From Orenia marismortui DSM 5156 (GTDB taxonomy: Bacteria; Bacillota; Halanaerobiia; Halobacteroidales; Halobacteroidaceae), in contig NZ_KB900619.1 in the NCBI RefSeq assembly GCF_000379025.1, positions 13,207 through 77,206 of the forward strand: a stretch of 64,000 bases of DNA. The letters are read 5' to 3'. The notes beneath the pieces were generated by a model. That model worked only from the letters and a program-made list of their open reading frames with translations. It was not told where the DNA came from and searched no databases. The number at the start of each line of letters is the position of its first letter. The first letter of the stretch is position 1. The translations under genes were made by a program, and so were the position numbers. Positions 28,635-38,764 of this stretch are shown one piece after another.

Positions 28635-30545
28635 CTACAACTCCCAAAGCCCCGCCTTCACTAAAAATTCATAAGTCTTATCCAATCTATCAAGTTCTGG
28701 AATATAAATCACCATCCCCTTACGAGCTCTTGACAATAATACTCGATAGACATTCTCAACTATCTTAGAAAAATCTTTATACTTACTAGCATTATACCTT
28801 CTAACTCCCTCTTCTATCTCCCACTCTTGACCATTATAATAATAGTCACCTCCAAAGCAGACTATTGGATAATCTAACTCCAATCCTTGACAAGCAAATT
28901 CTGAAGCCCCTTGATTTAAATGCTTATTCTTACCTTTAAACCACTCTTCAACCTCTTCAGGCTTCATAAAACTTCCATAATAACGACCACCATTTATCTT
29001 ATACTTCACATCCTTATCTCTAACCTTAGATGAAATCAACAATCCATAGCTAATATCCTTATGCTCAGTCTCCTGCTTTTTGACAAAATCTTGGGCTTTT
29101 TGAAAATCTCTAGTTATCCTCAAAACCAAACCATCTTCATATATCCTAGCTAAATTCTCACTTACACTCCTAAGATCACCTTGAAGTAGAGCTTCTATCC
29201 ATGGACTTGTATCTATTAAATTGTTTCTAATAGAATAATCAAGACTTAAGCTCTGATCTACTGTTAGACTTGCTGCATCTTTAAAGAGGTCTTCATACTC
29301 AGCAGAGCAATATACATTCCAATTATTAATCCCTCTCTTACTTAAGGCTTTTTGCCATAGTTCAATCCCTTCTTCTTCACCAGTATGTATAGCTTGTCCT
29401 GCTCCGATTAAGCAGATTATTGTTGCACTGCCCTTAGTTCTATAAATCTTATGGCCAGTCTTTAGCAGCACATCAGCTTCTGAATCACTGCTCTTCATCC
29501 GTTTTTCATCCCAAGCTCTTTGGGCATCATCAAAGATTAGTACATTCTCCAAAGGAACCTTAGGATTATTCATATGTTCCCTCTTATAACTATAAACACT
29601 TCGTAGAGATGATTTTAAGTCTCCTGGAATTTCAGCTAATTTATCCTTTAAGATACTGATTAAGCTTCCATTTTTTGATAAGTAAACTGCTGCTAATGGA
29701 TTATTATCCTTTCTCAACTTATAATTATTATAATCATGGATCAACTTTATAGCAGCCAAAGTCTTACCTGAGCCAGGTACTCCTCTAAGAAAGACCAAAT
29801 TCTTCTGCTTATACTTAACCTCATTATAATGAATAATCTGCTTTAAATAATCTATTGTATCTCTAATCTCTCTTCCTTTAACACTTCCAATTTCAGCTAA
29901 TTTTTCTTCTTTAAATACTTTAACAATAGACTCTATAATATTAGAAGAGGATTGATACTTAGAGCTTAACCAGCTCTCTACATATTCCTCACTTACAGGG
30001 ACTAAATTTAAAGCACTTAATTCACTGCTGAAATTACTTTGATTTAGTATCTTAATCCCAGCTTGATCTCCATAATTCTTTATTCCCTGCTTTAATACTA
30101 GATAAGACTTAAGCTTTAACTCATCTTCTCTAGTCTGTTGATGATAATTACTCAAATCCCGCTGATATGATATAACTCTTTCTAGATCATCATAGTTATA
30201 AGAAGCTTTTCTCTTCAAATCTAAAATAATAACCCTGTCCTTAGAAAATAATACCAAATCTGCTCTCCTAGCATTCTCCTTGGCAAATAAATATTCAAAG
30301 GCTATGTATAGCTTGCTATAACTTTGATCTAGCTGAAGCAAGCCTTTAAATTGCTCACTTAAAAAGTCATAATTATTCTTCCAAAGCTCAATCTGTGGAT
30401 CTCCAACTTTAAATTCTAAATTGCTATTTACAAACACATCTAAAGCACTTAGATACTCATCTAGATTACTATCTAGAAAATCTTCTATACTTCCATATCC
30501 ACCACAATTTATATTGCTACTTTGACTATACCATTTAAAAGCCAT
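28635..30545 (-). CDS. Nuclease-helicase: PD-(D/E)XK-like N-terminus plus DUF2075 (COG3410) helicase domain
   Basis: About 636 residues. An N-terminal domain shows E, ADLVLFS and ILDLKRK spaced as in PD-(D/E)XK nucleases (D ~96, D ~109, K ~111). From ~257 comes a P-loop (RGVPGSGKTLAAIKL), then Walker B-like LIFDDAQRAWD and a C-terminal helicase block with FACQGLELDYPIVCFGG and LLSRARKGMVIYIP. This is a superfamily 1-like ATPase related to the Schlafen/DUF2075 group. Its cellular role is undefined; defence or repair is plausible from the domain pair. ATG 30545, 9 bases after AGGGAG. It is convergent with the alarmone synthetase gene and beside IS copies. Confidence 0.8.
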   Translation of the reverse strand: MAFKWYSQSSNINCGGYGSIEDFLDSNLDEYLSALDVFVNSNLEFKVGDPQIELWKNNYDFLSEQFKGLLQLDQSYSKLYIAFEYLFAKENARRADLVLFSKDRVIILDLKRKASYNYDDLERVISYQRDLSNYHQQTREDELKLKSYLVLKQGIKNYGDQAGIKILNQSNFSSELSALNLVPVSEEYVESWLSSKYQSSSNIIESIVKVFKEEKLAEIGSVKGREIRDTIDYLKQIIHYNEVKYKQKNLVFLRGVPGSGKTLAAIKLIHDYNNYKLRKDNNPLAAVYLSKNGSLISILKDKLAEIPGDLKSSLRSVYSYKREHMNNPKVPLENVLIFDDAQRAWDEKRMKSSDSEADVLLKTGHKIYRTKGSATIICLIGAGQAIHTGEEEGIELWQKALSKRGINNWNVYCSAEYEDLFKDAASLTVDQSLSLDYSIRNNLIDTSPWIEALLQGDLRSVSENLARIYEDGLVLRITRDFQKAQDFVKKQETEHKDISYGLLISSKVRDKDVKYKINGGRYYGSFMKPEEVEEWFKGKNKHLNQGASEFACQGLELDYPIVCFGGDYYYNGQEWEIEEGVRRYNASKYKDFSKIVENVYRVLLSRARKGMVIYIPELDRLDKTYEFLVKAGLWEL

Positions 30546-30769
30546 AAATCTACTCTCCCTATATTTCTTCATATTATATACAACTATTTAATATTTATAA
30601 TTTGATCTTTATCATTTTATCATTAATTATCTATATAGATTGAATTAAAGAATTTGATTAAAACATAAGTACTTACTAAAATAATTTTTAGCCACGAATT
30701 AACAGGACTAAAGGATTGAAGAATTAATTTATTATTATATACTTAATTTAAAGAATACAAGATTATTAA

Positions 30770-30897
30770 GGTTTAAATCGGAATTTAATCAGTGATAATC
30801 AGCGTCAAAAAAAGGTTTAGGATTCAATTTCTTTCTAAGGAAATTTGAATTATTTGTGTAGATTTGTTAAATTCATAAAAAAGCTTCATTGTAAAAT
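30770..30897. repeat. Flank repeat A, copy 1
   Basis: About 125 bases repeated with a few one-base indels at 31981-32103. It contains AATCAGTGATAATCAGCGTC, a motif frequent in intergenic repeats of such genomes. It directly precedes the left end of IS copy 1. Confidence 0.85.
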
Positions 30898-30900
30898 CAA

Positions 30901-31980
<1,080 letters not shown>

Positions 31981-31981
<1 letters not shown>

Positions 31982-32103
31982 GTTAAATCGAATTTAATCA
32001 GTGATAATCAGCGTCAAAAAAAGTTTAGGATTCAATTTCTTTCTAAGGAAATTTGAATTATTTGTGTAGATTTGTAAATTTTCAAAAAAGCTTCATTGTA
32101 AAT
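31981..32103. repeat. Flank repeat A, copy 2
   Basis: Second copy of 30770-30897, differing by several single-base deletions in homopolymers. It joins directly to flank repeat B copy 1, giving an uninterrupted A-B unit between the two IS copies. Confidence 0.85.
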
Positions 32104-32262
32104 TTAAGAAAATTAAAAATTCCAACGTATCTAGCATAAATAATTAATTATCCACAAAGTAACCAACTTTAAGCTATTGATTATTCATCAATTATTATAA
32201 AATTTAACACTAAATCCTTATAAACCCTATAGCTTTGTATAAGATTTATTGCCCATTGCTTA
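32104..32262. repeat. Flank repeat B, copy 1
   Basis: About 160 bases matching 33260-33425. Shared landmarks are TCTAGCATAAATAATTA and AAGCTATTGATTATTCATCA, and it ends near TTTATTGCCCATTG. Confidence 0.85.
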
Positions 32263-32263
32263 G

Positions 32264-33253
32264 GAATAATCAAATGCTATTGCAAAACGTTTAGGTAGAG
32301 CTTCTAATACGATTAGAAACGAGCTAAACGTGGTACAGTTTCTCAAATTAAAGCTAATAAAAAGGTTATGGCTTATTATCCTGACACTGGTCAAAGAGTT
32401 TATGAATCTAATCGCAAAAATTGTGGTCCTAAGTTTAAGCTTTTACAATGTGAATACTTTATTGACTATGTTGTGGAACAATTCTACCAAAAAGGACATT
32501 CTCTTGATGCTATATGTGGTGCAGCAAAACTTCATAATAAATTTTCAAAGTCAGAAATGGTGTCTACTAAGACGCTGTATAACTATGTTAACGCTGGATT
32601 ATTGACAATCAAAAACATTGATTTACCCTTAAAGCTTAAACGCTCTTCAAAAACAAATCGTACTAAAAATAATAAAAAGAAGCTTGGTATAAGTATAGAT
32701 CAACGCCCTGAAAGTATTAATAATCGTAGTGAGTTTGGTCACTGGGAAATTGACACTATGATAGGCAAAAAGACTAAAAATGAATCAGTTTTACTTACTA
32801 TGACAGAACGTATGACTCGTAAAGAAATTATTCGTAAAATACCTGCCAAGACTGCTCAAGCAGTTCAAGATGCTATTTTAAAGCTCGTTAATGAAGCAGG
32901 AGATTGTTTTCCAAAAGTATTTAAAAGCTTCACTTGTGATAATGGCTCTGAGTTTGCTCAAATGTCATTTTTAGAGCAAATTAGTGATACTAAAGTATAC
33001 TTTGCACATCCATATTCATCATGGGAAAGAGGAACTAATGAGCGTCATAATGGTCTTATAAGACGCTTTATCCCTAAAGGTAATAGTCTAAACCAATTCT
33101 CTATTGAATCTATTGCTAGAGTCCAAAACTGGTGCAATACTTTACCAAGAAAAATCTTAGATTACCTAACCCCTGATGAAATATTTGAAGATAAATTAAA
33201 ACAAATTCTTTATGACTAAATAACCAAATTATTACAGTTTGAAAATGTTCAAT
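32264..33253 (+). mobile_element. IS30-family element, copy 2 (5'-truncated)
   Basis: Begins inside the transposase N-terminus (about codon 30) and runs to a right terminal repeat, TATTACAGTTTGAAAATGTT and CAAT (33230-33253). The complement of that repeat resembles the left end of copy 1. Together the two copies define the full element of roughly 1.1-1.2 kb. Confidence 0.78.
32271..33219 (+). pseudogene. IS30-family transposase, 5'-truncated and frameshifted (copy 2)
   Basis: Lacks the start and first HTH part. At ~32330 GAGCTAAACG has one A fewer than copy 1 (GAGCTAAAACG), shifting the frame. From 32368 it is open to the normal C-terminus and keeps the full DDE triad: HWEIDT, CDNGSEF and the Glu in [14 protein letters not shown]. 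Copies 1 and 2 therefore lack complementary parts; neither encodes a complete transposase as read. Confidence 0.87.
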
Positions 33254-33259
33254 TTATTA

Positions 33260-33425
33260 TTGCAATTTAAGAAATTATTACTTCAACTTATCTAGCATAA
33301 ATAATTATTTATCCATTAGATTAAAAAAACCTTTAAGCTATTGATTATTCATCAATTATTATAAAAAATTAACAATAAATCCTTTACACCCTTATAGCTT
33401 GTAAAGGATTTATTGCCATTGTTTA
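33260..33425. repeat. Flank repeat B, copy 2
   Basis: Second copy of 32104-32262, directly after the right end of IS copy 2. It contains a 12-bp stem (AAATCCTTTACA and complement) near 33377-33411 that is degraded in copy 1. Confidence 0.82.
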
Positions 33426-33483
33426 AATATAAGAATATTTCAATTAGATAGACTTTGATATCAGAGCCAATATCTATTTTAAC

Positions 33484-33717
33484 TTATTGGCGTGGACATG
33501 GAGGACAAGGAGGTCCTGGCTCTCTTCTTGGCACGCAAATAACTTGACCAGGTCTAAGCCTATTTGGATTGATTCTTGGATTTAATCTCCTTAGTTCAGC
33601 TACTGTTGTATTAAAATCCCTTGCTATTGAAAAGAAAGTATCACCTCGTCTAACTGTATATTCTCTTGACCCTACAGGACATCTGCGCCGACGTGGCGGA
33701 CGCGGATAAGCACCCAT
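33484..33717 (-). CDS. Small single-LysM protein
   Basis: 77 residues: an Arg/Pro-rich start (PRPPRRRRCP), one LysM domain (YTVRRGDTFFSIARDFNTT...PNRLRPGQVICVP) and a Pro/Cys tail (PPCPPCPRQ). LysM binds N-acetylglucosamine polymers such as peptidoglycan. With no signal peptide and a Cys/Pro tail, it resembles spore-coat-type LysM proteins of sporeformers. The Shine-Dalgarno AGGGGGTG precedes ATG. Standalone gene. Confidence 0.85.
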   Translation of the reverse strand: MGAYPRPPRRRRCPVGSREYTVRRGDTFFSIARDFNTTVAELRRLNPRINPNRLRPGQVICVPRREPGPPCPPCPRQ

Positions 33718-33844
33718 AAATTCACCCCCTAATTAATCAGATATATACTATTATATTCAAATTAATCAGAAGTGTTAATTTATACCATAGGGAAAAGCAT
33801 TTGCTATAAAATATATTAATCAGATTAAGACTGAGAATTAGTAT

Positions 33845-34396
33845 TTAAATATCTATGCTAAATTTCTCACCTCTTTCTTCAATCTCAACTCCATCAATAA
33901 CTTCTCCTGTCTCAGTATGAACCACTTTATTGCCCACTATCTTAACCATATTTTTTAATGCCTGCCTATCGACCTTTTCTTTCACTTTAATAACATCTAT
34001 ACCTGTTAGTTTCAAAAATCTCAATAATTTACCTTCTTCATACTTCCACTTGGGTTTCTGCTTTCTAAACTTTAATTTACCAAAAGGAAGTGAATAAGTC
34101 TTAAGCTTGGGATCTCTTTCCTTCAACATTCTAGCATAACCAGCTAGTAAATCTTCAAAATATTCTATCTTAGTATCAATCTTAGAAGTTTCATCTGACA
34201 GCCATCTATCGATCATTAGCTTTCTTTCTTCTGCCAATTCTTCTTTCTCTTTCTTTCTAGCTGTTAACTCTCTTAGCTTTTCCAAGGCCAAGTCTGCTTT
34301 GGAATCATCACTAATCATAAATTGCTCTTGATTCTCTTCACTTACTTCTTCTGCTACTATCCCACTTAAAAGATTTTCACTTTGTGCTTCAAACAT
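33845..34396 (-). CDS. Host-nuclease inhibitor Gam-like protein (phage-derived)
   Basis: 183 residues. A charged coiled-coil first half (ADLALEKLRELTARKKEKEE...) leads into KTYSLPFGKLKFRKQKPKW, the LPFG-x-L-x-R-x-Q-x-P-x-W pattern of Mu Gam-like and related Firmicute phage proteins. Gam binds DNA ends and shields them from exonucleases. No other phage structural genes are near, so it is an isolated remnant or a domesticated gene. The Shine-Dalgarno AAGGAGG is strong. Family call by pattern only. Confidence 0.7.
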   Translation of the reverse strand: MFEAQSENLLSGIVAEEVSEENQEQFMISDDSKADLALEKLRELTARKKEKEELAEERKLMIDRWLSDETSKIDTKIEYFEDLLAGYARMLKERDPKLKTYSLPFGKLKFRKQKPKWKYEEGKLLRFLKLTGIDVIKVKEKVDRQALKNMVKIVGNKVVHTETGEVIDGVEIEERGEKFSIDI

Positions 34397-34629
34397 TTTT
34401 ATTCCTCCTTAGCTTTCAAAGCCTTTAGACAATTCTCTCTCTATTTATACTCTCTGCCATAATCTAGAGATTTATTCTTCCCTTAATCATTTTTGATAAA
34501 CTCCATTTCTGGAAGCTTGAACTCCTATTTTAAAGTCAGCTAAACTTATCCTCTTATTATCTTTGTTACTAATTGCTCTAATCTAAATTTTGGAAATTTG
34601 ATTTTAATCTTCACTTTTAATATCACTTA

Positions 34630-34827
34630 TTATCTATTTTTGCTAACTTCCCCTACAACTTTAGTATCGCTAATCAATCCAATAATGCTCTTACAATTGC
34701 TAATCGATTCTTTAAGCTTATTCTCTATTATTCCCAAATTTATCTCTTCTTTCTGCAGCTCTAAATCTACTATCATCAAGTCACATAATAGATCATTAAG
34801 TAACTCTTCTTCACTTAACTCTTTCAT
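34630..34827 (-). CDS. Small acidic helical protein, unknown
   Basis: 65 residues, mostly helix-forming, Leu/Glu-rich (starts MKELSEEELLNDLL). GAGGTG lies 5-6 bases before ATG, and it sits directly upstream of the Gam-like gene in the same direction, so the two may be co-transcribed. No family recognised. The initial heptad-like spacing suggests a coiled-coil partner protein. Confidence 0.6.
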   Translation of the reverse strand: MKELSEEELLNDLLCDLMIVDLELQKEEINLGIIENKLKESISNCKSIIGLISDTKVVGEVSKNR

Positions 34828-34841
34828 ATTTTCACCTCATT

Positions 34842-34873
34842 AAAATAAAAAATACCTAGCTTAATGCCAAGTA
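34842..34873 (-). terminator. Terminator of the 48-residue gene
   Basis: An 8-bp stem (TACCTAGC with GCCAAGTA, two G-U on the minus strand), 5-base loop, then a long T-run on the minus strand, 38 bases after the stop at 34911. Confidence 0.75.
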
Positions 34874-34910
34874 CTCTCCATAAAATTTAATTTATAATGT
34901 AAGAGAAGAA

Positions 34911-35057
34911 CTAACTCTCTAAAATATTCTTTTTAAATAATTCTAAATCTCTAATCATATTTGCATATGCTAATTTTGAGAATTTAGAAAGATTTGGATC
35001 ATCAGCTTTAGACTGATATTTCTCTATCAGCATCTCAATCTCAGAAATTTGATTCAT
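34911..35057 (-). CDS. 48-residue protein, unknown
   Basis: ATG 35057 to TAG 34911, preceded by a near-perfect AAAGGAGG and followed by its own terminator, so it is a real gene despite its size. The peptide begins MNQISEIEMLIEKYQSKAD and continues as a second amphipathic helix ending ELFKKNILES. The two-helix layout superficially recalls Spo0E-type or anti-sigma peptides, but the Spo0E signature is absent. Role unknown. Confidence 0.6.
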   Translation of the reverse strand: MNQISEIEMLIEKYQSKADDPNLSKFSKLAYANMIRDLELFKKNILES

Positions 35058-35165
35058 CGGATAACCTCCTTTTTCAACCTTAGAATTACTTTTAATATAT
35101 GTAGATAAAATAAGATATGTTACATCTTTTTAATTTAATGCCAAAGAAGATTATCTAAAACAAAA

Positions 35166-35189
35166 AACACCCATCTATTGATCAGTGTT
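35166..35189 (-). terminator. Terminator of the small membrane protein gene
   Basis: A 10-bp stem with one mismatch and a 4-base loop, then TTTTTT on the minus strand, shortly after the stop at 35214. Confidence 0.75.
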
Positions 35190-35213
35190 TGACTTCTATC
35201 AATATATTTAATT

Positions 35214-35657
35214 TTATAATTTTTCTTCTTTTATCATCAGATAATAAATATAAACTACAATATAAGCAAATAAATAAGACAGAAATGTCAAGTATATATT
35301 CCACCCTTTATGGTATGAAACTCTATTAATCAAAAGCAATAACCCTTCTCCTAGAGTTGTAATCAGACTTATCAATAATATCACTATATAATTATTCACT
35401 CTATGATAGTTAATCAAATATACCATAGCACTACCTGCAACAGCATATACACCAGTATCATAAGGTAATCTTTCTAAACCTTTAGCAGTATCAGGCTTAA
35501 CACTCCAAAATTCATAATAGATAAAGATTGTATTTATTATATTGGCTACAACAGCACTAACAGGAGCAATGAATAAAATAATTTTAGATGATTTCTTGTA
35601 AATCATCACTCCTAATATCCAAGGTAGTACAAAACCTAAAAGAATATTAAATAACAT
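35214..35657 (-). CDS. Four- or five-TM membrane protein, unknown (possibly CBO0543-like)
   Basis: About 147 residues with hydrophobic spans near 3-20, 27-47, 75-90, 95-115 and 120-142, a conserved-looking LPYDTGVYAVAGSAM loop and a WNIYLTFLSYLFAY C-terminal span. Layout and length resemble the CBO0543 family of sporeformer membrane proteins, whose role is not known. ATG 35657 follows AGGAAGTGGTG; the longer TTG start at 35702 lacks a site. Single-gene unit with its own terminator. Confidence 0.6.
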   Translation of the reverse strand: MLFNILLGFVLPWILGVMIYKKSSKIILFIAPVSAVVANIINTIFIYYEFWSVKPDTAKGLERLPYDTGVYAVAGSAMVYLINYHRVNNYIVILLISLITTLGEGLLLLINRVSYHKGWNIYLTFLSYLFAYIVVYIYYLMIKEEKL

Positions 35658-35727
35658 TTCACCACTTCCTGAAATATTGATTGTAAGCTTATTATGGATC
35701 AATATTTGAAATATTATTAAAAAGCAA

Positions 35728-35758
35728 AAGCACTCAGATTTTAATAATCTGAGTGCTT
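35728..35758 (-). terminator. Terminator of the efflux operon
   Basis: A 13-bp perfect stem (AAGCACTCAGATT) with a 5-base loop; the minus strand continues into TTTTGCTTTTT. It lies 84 bases past the ABC permease stop. The AGCACTCAGA core also occurs in the terminator at 4838. Confidence 0.88.
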
Positions 35759-35841
35759 TGCTTATATATACTGATTTGAAATAACTAACTTCTGCCTGTC
35801 ATTTCTAGATCTGATAAAAATAGATCATCTATCACATTATT

Positions 35842-37038
35842 CTATTCATAATTCAATGCATCTACTGGTGCTAAATTAGCTGCTTTCATGGCTGGATAAA
35901 TTCCAAAGAAGATACCTATTAATAAGGAAAAACTAAAAGCGACTACTACAGATGATGAGTTGACGACAAAAGGCCAATCTCCTATGTTTGAAATCAAATA
36001 GGCAGCTACATAACCTATTCCAACTCCTATAGCACCACCAATACCACTAAGACATAGAGATTCAATTAAGAATTGGGTTAAGATATCCTTCTTCTTGGCA
36101 CCTAAGGCTTTACGAATACCAATCTCACTTGTTCTTTCAGTCACCGATACTAACATAATATTCATAATCCCAATTCCACCAACAACTAAGGAGATAGCAG
36201 CAATTCCTCCTAACATTAAACTCATAGATTCTGTCACACTACTAATTGTATCTAAGATCTGATCTTGACTTCTAATTCGAAAATCATCTTCATCACCAAG
36301 ATATTTAGTCATAAAATACTCTATCTGTTCTACTGCTTCTGTGGCCTCTTCAGAAGAATTGGCTTGAGCAATAAAACCACTTACCTCATTAGAATTAGCT
36401 AATTTATTTAAATAAGTGGTCATAGGGATATAGGCTTGATCATTTAAATCATCAACAATACCTCTACCTTTCTCCTCCATTACCCCAATTATAGTAAAGA
36501 CAAAAGTACGACCATTATAATTAAACTTTATCTTCTGACCTAAGGGATCTTCATTAGCATATAGTTCTTCTACCAACTCAGAGCCTAAGACTATCACATC
36601 ACTAGCATTATCTATAACTGATTGATCAATAAACTTTCCTCTGCTAGGATAATATTTATTTAACTTCTGATAATATGCTTCCGTTCCTACTATAGTTGCT
36701 CTTAAATCATTCTCACCACTAATTAATAAACCTGATGCTTCAAGGTTAGGCATTACCATTTTAACTGCTGGACTTGTCTTCTCGATATATTCAGCCATCT
36801 CTAAAGTGAAGTCGCTAGAGGAAGAGCTTAACCTTCTACCCCATCCCTGATTAATATTAATTACATTAGATCCTAAATCAGAAATATTTGCTGTAATCTG
36901 TTGCTGACTACCTGTTCCGATAGAAACAATGGCAATTACTGCCCCAACTCCAATAATAATCCCTAGCATAGAAAGTAATGTTCTTAATTTATTAGAATTT
37001 AGGCTCCTTACTGCAATAATAAAGGTCTCTAAAATCAT
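35842..37038 (-). CDS. MacB-type ABC transporter permease (FtsX/MacB_PCD)
   Basis: 398 residues: N-terminal TM with RSLNSNKLRTLLSMLGIIIGV, a ~200-residue periplasmic MacB_PCD domain, then three C-terminal TMs including MNIMLVSVTERTSEIGIRKALGAK, the FtsX signature. It is the mechanotransmission permease of a tripartite exporter; with the ATPase and the adaptor encoded upstream it should drive efflux of peptides, antibiotics or lipids through a TolC channel. It starts 4 bases inside the ATPase stop (coupled). Confidence 0.93.
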   Translation of the reverse strand: MILETFIIAVRSLNSNKLRTLLSMLGIIIGVGAVIAIVSIGTGSQQQITANISDLGSNVININQGWGRRLSSSSSDFTLEMAEYIEKTSPAVKMVMPNLEASGLLISGENDLRATIVGTEAYYQKLNKYYPSRGKFIDQSVIDNASDVIVLGSELVEELYANEDPLGQKIKFNYNGRTFVFTIIGVMEEKGRGIVDDLNDQAYIPMTTYLNKLANSNEVSGFIAQANSSEEATEAVEQIEYFMTKYLGDEDDFRIRSQDQILDTISSVTESMSLMLGGIAAISLVVGGIGIMNIMLVSVTERTSEIGIRKALGAKKKDILTQFLIESLCLSGIGGAIGVGIGYVAAYLISNIGDWPFVVNSSSVVVAFSFSLLIGIFFGIYPAMKAANLAPVDALNYE

Positions 37039-37712
37039 CCTATCACCTCATCCTTTACTAACTCTCCATCAAGGATATGAATGATTCTATTGGTCTGCCT
37101 TGCTACCTCTTCAGAGTGGGTAACTATGACAATAGTATGGCCTTGTTGATTTAACTCATGAAATAGATCAATAATCTCAGCTTCTGTCTTGGAATCAAGA
37201 TTTCCTGTTGGTTCATCAGCTAGTATCAAAGAAGGGTTATTAACCAAAGCCCTAGCTACAGCCACTCTTTGCCGCTGTCCACCTGAAATTTCATTGGGAT
37301 TATGGTCTAAGCGATCGCCTAACCCGACTTTAGTAAGTAAGTTAGTTGCCCTCTTTATTCTCTCCTTCTTCTTAACCCCTGCATAAATCAAAGGAGTCTC
37401 TACATTATGAAGTATGGAATCCCTAGCTAAAAGGTTGAATTTCTGAAAGACAAAACCTATCTTATTATTTCGTACTCCAGCCAGCTCATTATCATTGGCT
37501 TTACTAACATCTTTAGAGTCTAGAAAATAGTTTCCCGAAGTTGGAATATCTAAACAGCCCAATAGATTCATCAAAGTAGATTTTCCAGAACCAGAAGGTC
37601 CTACAATAGCTACCATCTCCCCATCTTCAATCTTAAAAGAGATCCCTTTTAAAGCTTCAACAGCTATCTCTCCACTTTGATATACTTTTTTTAAATCAGC
37701 TACTTCTATCAC
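37035..37712 (-). CDS. ABC transporter ATPase, MacB/LolD type
   Basis: 225 residues with Walker A GPSGSGKST, Q-loop FQKFNLLARDS, signature SGGQRQRVAVARAL, Walker B LILADEPTGNLD and the switch His in VTHSEE. It powers the MacB-like permease encoded downstream. GTG start after AGGGGGAG, overlapping the adaptor stop by one base. Confidence 0.96.
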   Translation of the reverse strand: MIEVADLKKVYQSGEIAVEALKGISFKIEDGEMVAIVGPSGSGKSTLMNLLGCLDIPTSGNYFLDSKDVSKANDNELAGVRNNKIGFVFQKFNLLARDSILHNVETPLIYAGVKKKERIKRATNLLTKVGLGDRLDHNPNEISGGQRQRVAVARALVNNPSLILADEPTGNLDSKTEAEIIDLFHELNQQGHTIVIVTHSEEVARQTNRIIHILDGELVKDEVIG

Positions 37713-38764
37713 TATTTTCTCCCCCTTCCCATACCTCCAGGAGGAAATGGACCTCCAAATCCTTGCTTAGAGTTCTGAGCATTAGTAGTTCCAGCATTAT
37801 GAGTGTTAATTAAGATCTCATCACCTTCAACTAATCCATCAAGAACAACAACATATACTCCACTACTTACACCTGTCTTAATATTGACTGGAACTTCTTT
37901 ACCATCTACTATCTTCATAGCTTTAGTCTGTCCCTTTTCATTAAAGATTGCTGTTAAGGGGATCATCAATTTATTATTAACCTCACTAACAATTATCTCA
38001 ACCTCTGCTGAAAAGTTAGATTTAATAAACTCAATTTCATCCTTAATTAAGATAGTAACTGGTACAGTAACAACTCCACTATCTTCTTCGGCTATCGCAG
38101 AGATATCAACAACCTCTCCCCTTAACTCTTCACCAGGTAAAGCCTCCATAGTTATTCTTGCTTTTTGCCCCAATTTTAATTGTCTACTTTCACTTTCATC
38201 AATATCTATCTCAACCTCATAGGCACTATTATCTATTACTTGAACTACAGTATCATTTGATTCAACATAATCACCCTCTTCTACAGCAACTTCAGTAATT
38301 ATTCCGGTAAATGGAGCTTTTAACTTAGTACCACCTAAAGACTTTTTAGCTATCTCTAGCTTTAATTTGGCCTCTTCAATCTCTGTTTTTGAACCACTGA
38401 TTAGGGTCTGTTCGTAATTATTCTTAGTATTCAAATAATCTAATCGTTCATCATCACTATCAATCTCTGCTAGAAGCTGACCCTTCTCTACTCTATCACC
38501 TTCTTGAACCTTAATCACCTCTATCTCTCCTCCAGTAGCACCACGACTAGCAAAAGATAATGAATTTTCTTCAATTGGCTTTACATAACCACTACCTGAA
38601 ATTGTCTCTTCTAAGCTAGACTTATTAACTGTGATAGTCATATTTCTACGTCTGCTTCTTTGAGTAGAGGTAGCTGCTTTATCAGCTGAATTCTTCTGCC
38701 AAAAGAAGAATCCTATACCTCCAATTAAAATAACTATTAAAATAATACTAATTGATCTTTTCAA
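37712..38764 (-). CDS. Periplasmic adaptor (MacA/HlyD family)
   Basis: About 350 residues: an N-terminal membrane anchor (SIILIVILIGGIGFFFW), a lipoyl-like half-motif (VKVQEGDRVEKGQLLAEIDS), a short helical hairpin, the second lipoyl half (LKAPFTGIITEVAVEEGDYV) and beta-barrel domains, ending in a Gly/Pro tail. It bridges the inner-membrane MacB pump to an outer-membrane TolC. The start is TTG 38764, 8 bases after AAGGAGG; the longer start at 38782 contains the site. An adaptor is meaningful only with an outer membrane, supporting a diderm host. Confidence 0.92.
   Translation of the reverse strand: MKRSISIILIVILIGGIGFFFWQKNSADKAATSTQRSRRRNMTITVNKSSLEETISGSGYVKPIEENSLSFASRGATGGEIEVIKVQEGDRVEKGQLLAEIDSDDERLDYLNTKNNYEQTLISGSKTEIEEAKLKLEIAKKSLGGTKLKAPFTGIITEVAVEEGDYVESNDTVVQVIDNSAYEVEIDIDESESRQLKLGQKARITMEALPGEELRGEVVDISAIAEEDSGVVTVPVTILIKDEIEFIKSNFSAEVEIIVSEVNNKLMIPLTAIFNEKGQTKAMKIVDGKEVPVNIKTGVSSGVYVVVLDGLVEGDEILINTHNAGTTNAQNSKQGFGGPFPPGGMGRGRK

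Noticed and set aside
32330..32605. Separate 91-codon protein, repeated identically at 31149-31424
   Set aside because: Off-frame reading of the transposase gene; identical only because the IS is duplicated.
37803..38222. Long plus-strand open frame of 139 codons
   Set aside because: It lies antisense inside the adaptor gene, is Ser/Thr/Leu-rich as typical for the reverse of AT-rich coding DNA, and has no ribosome-binding site.
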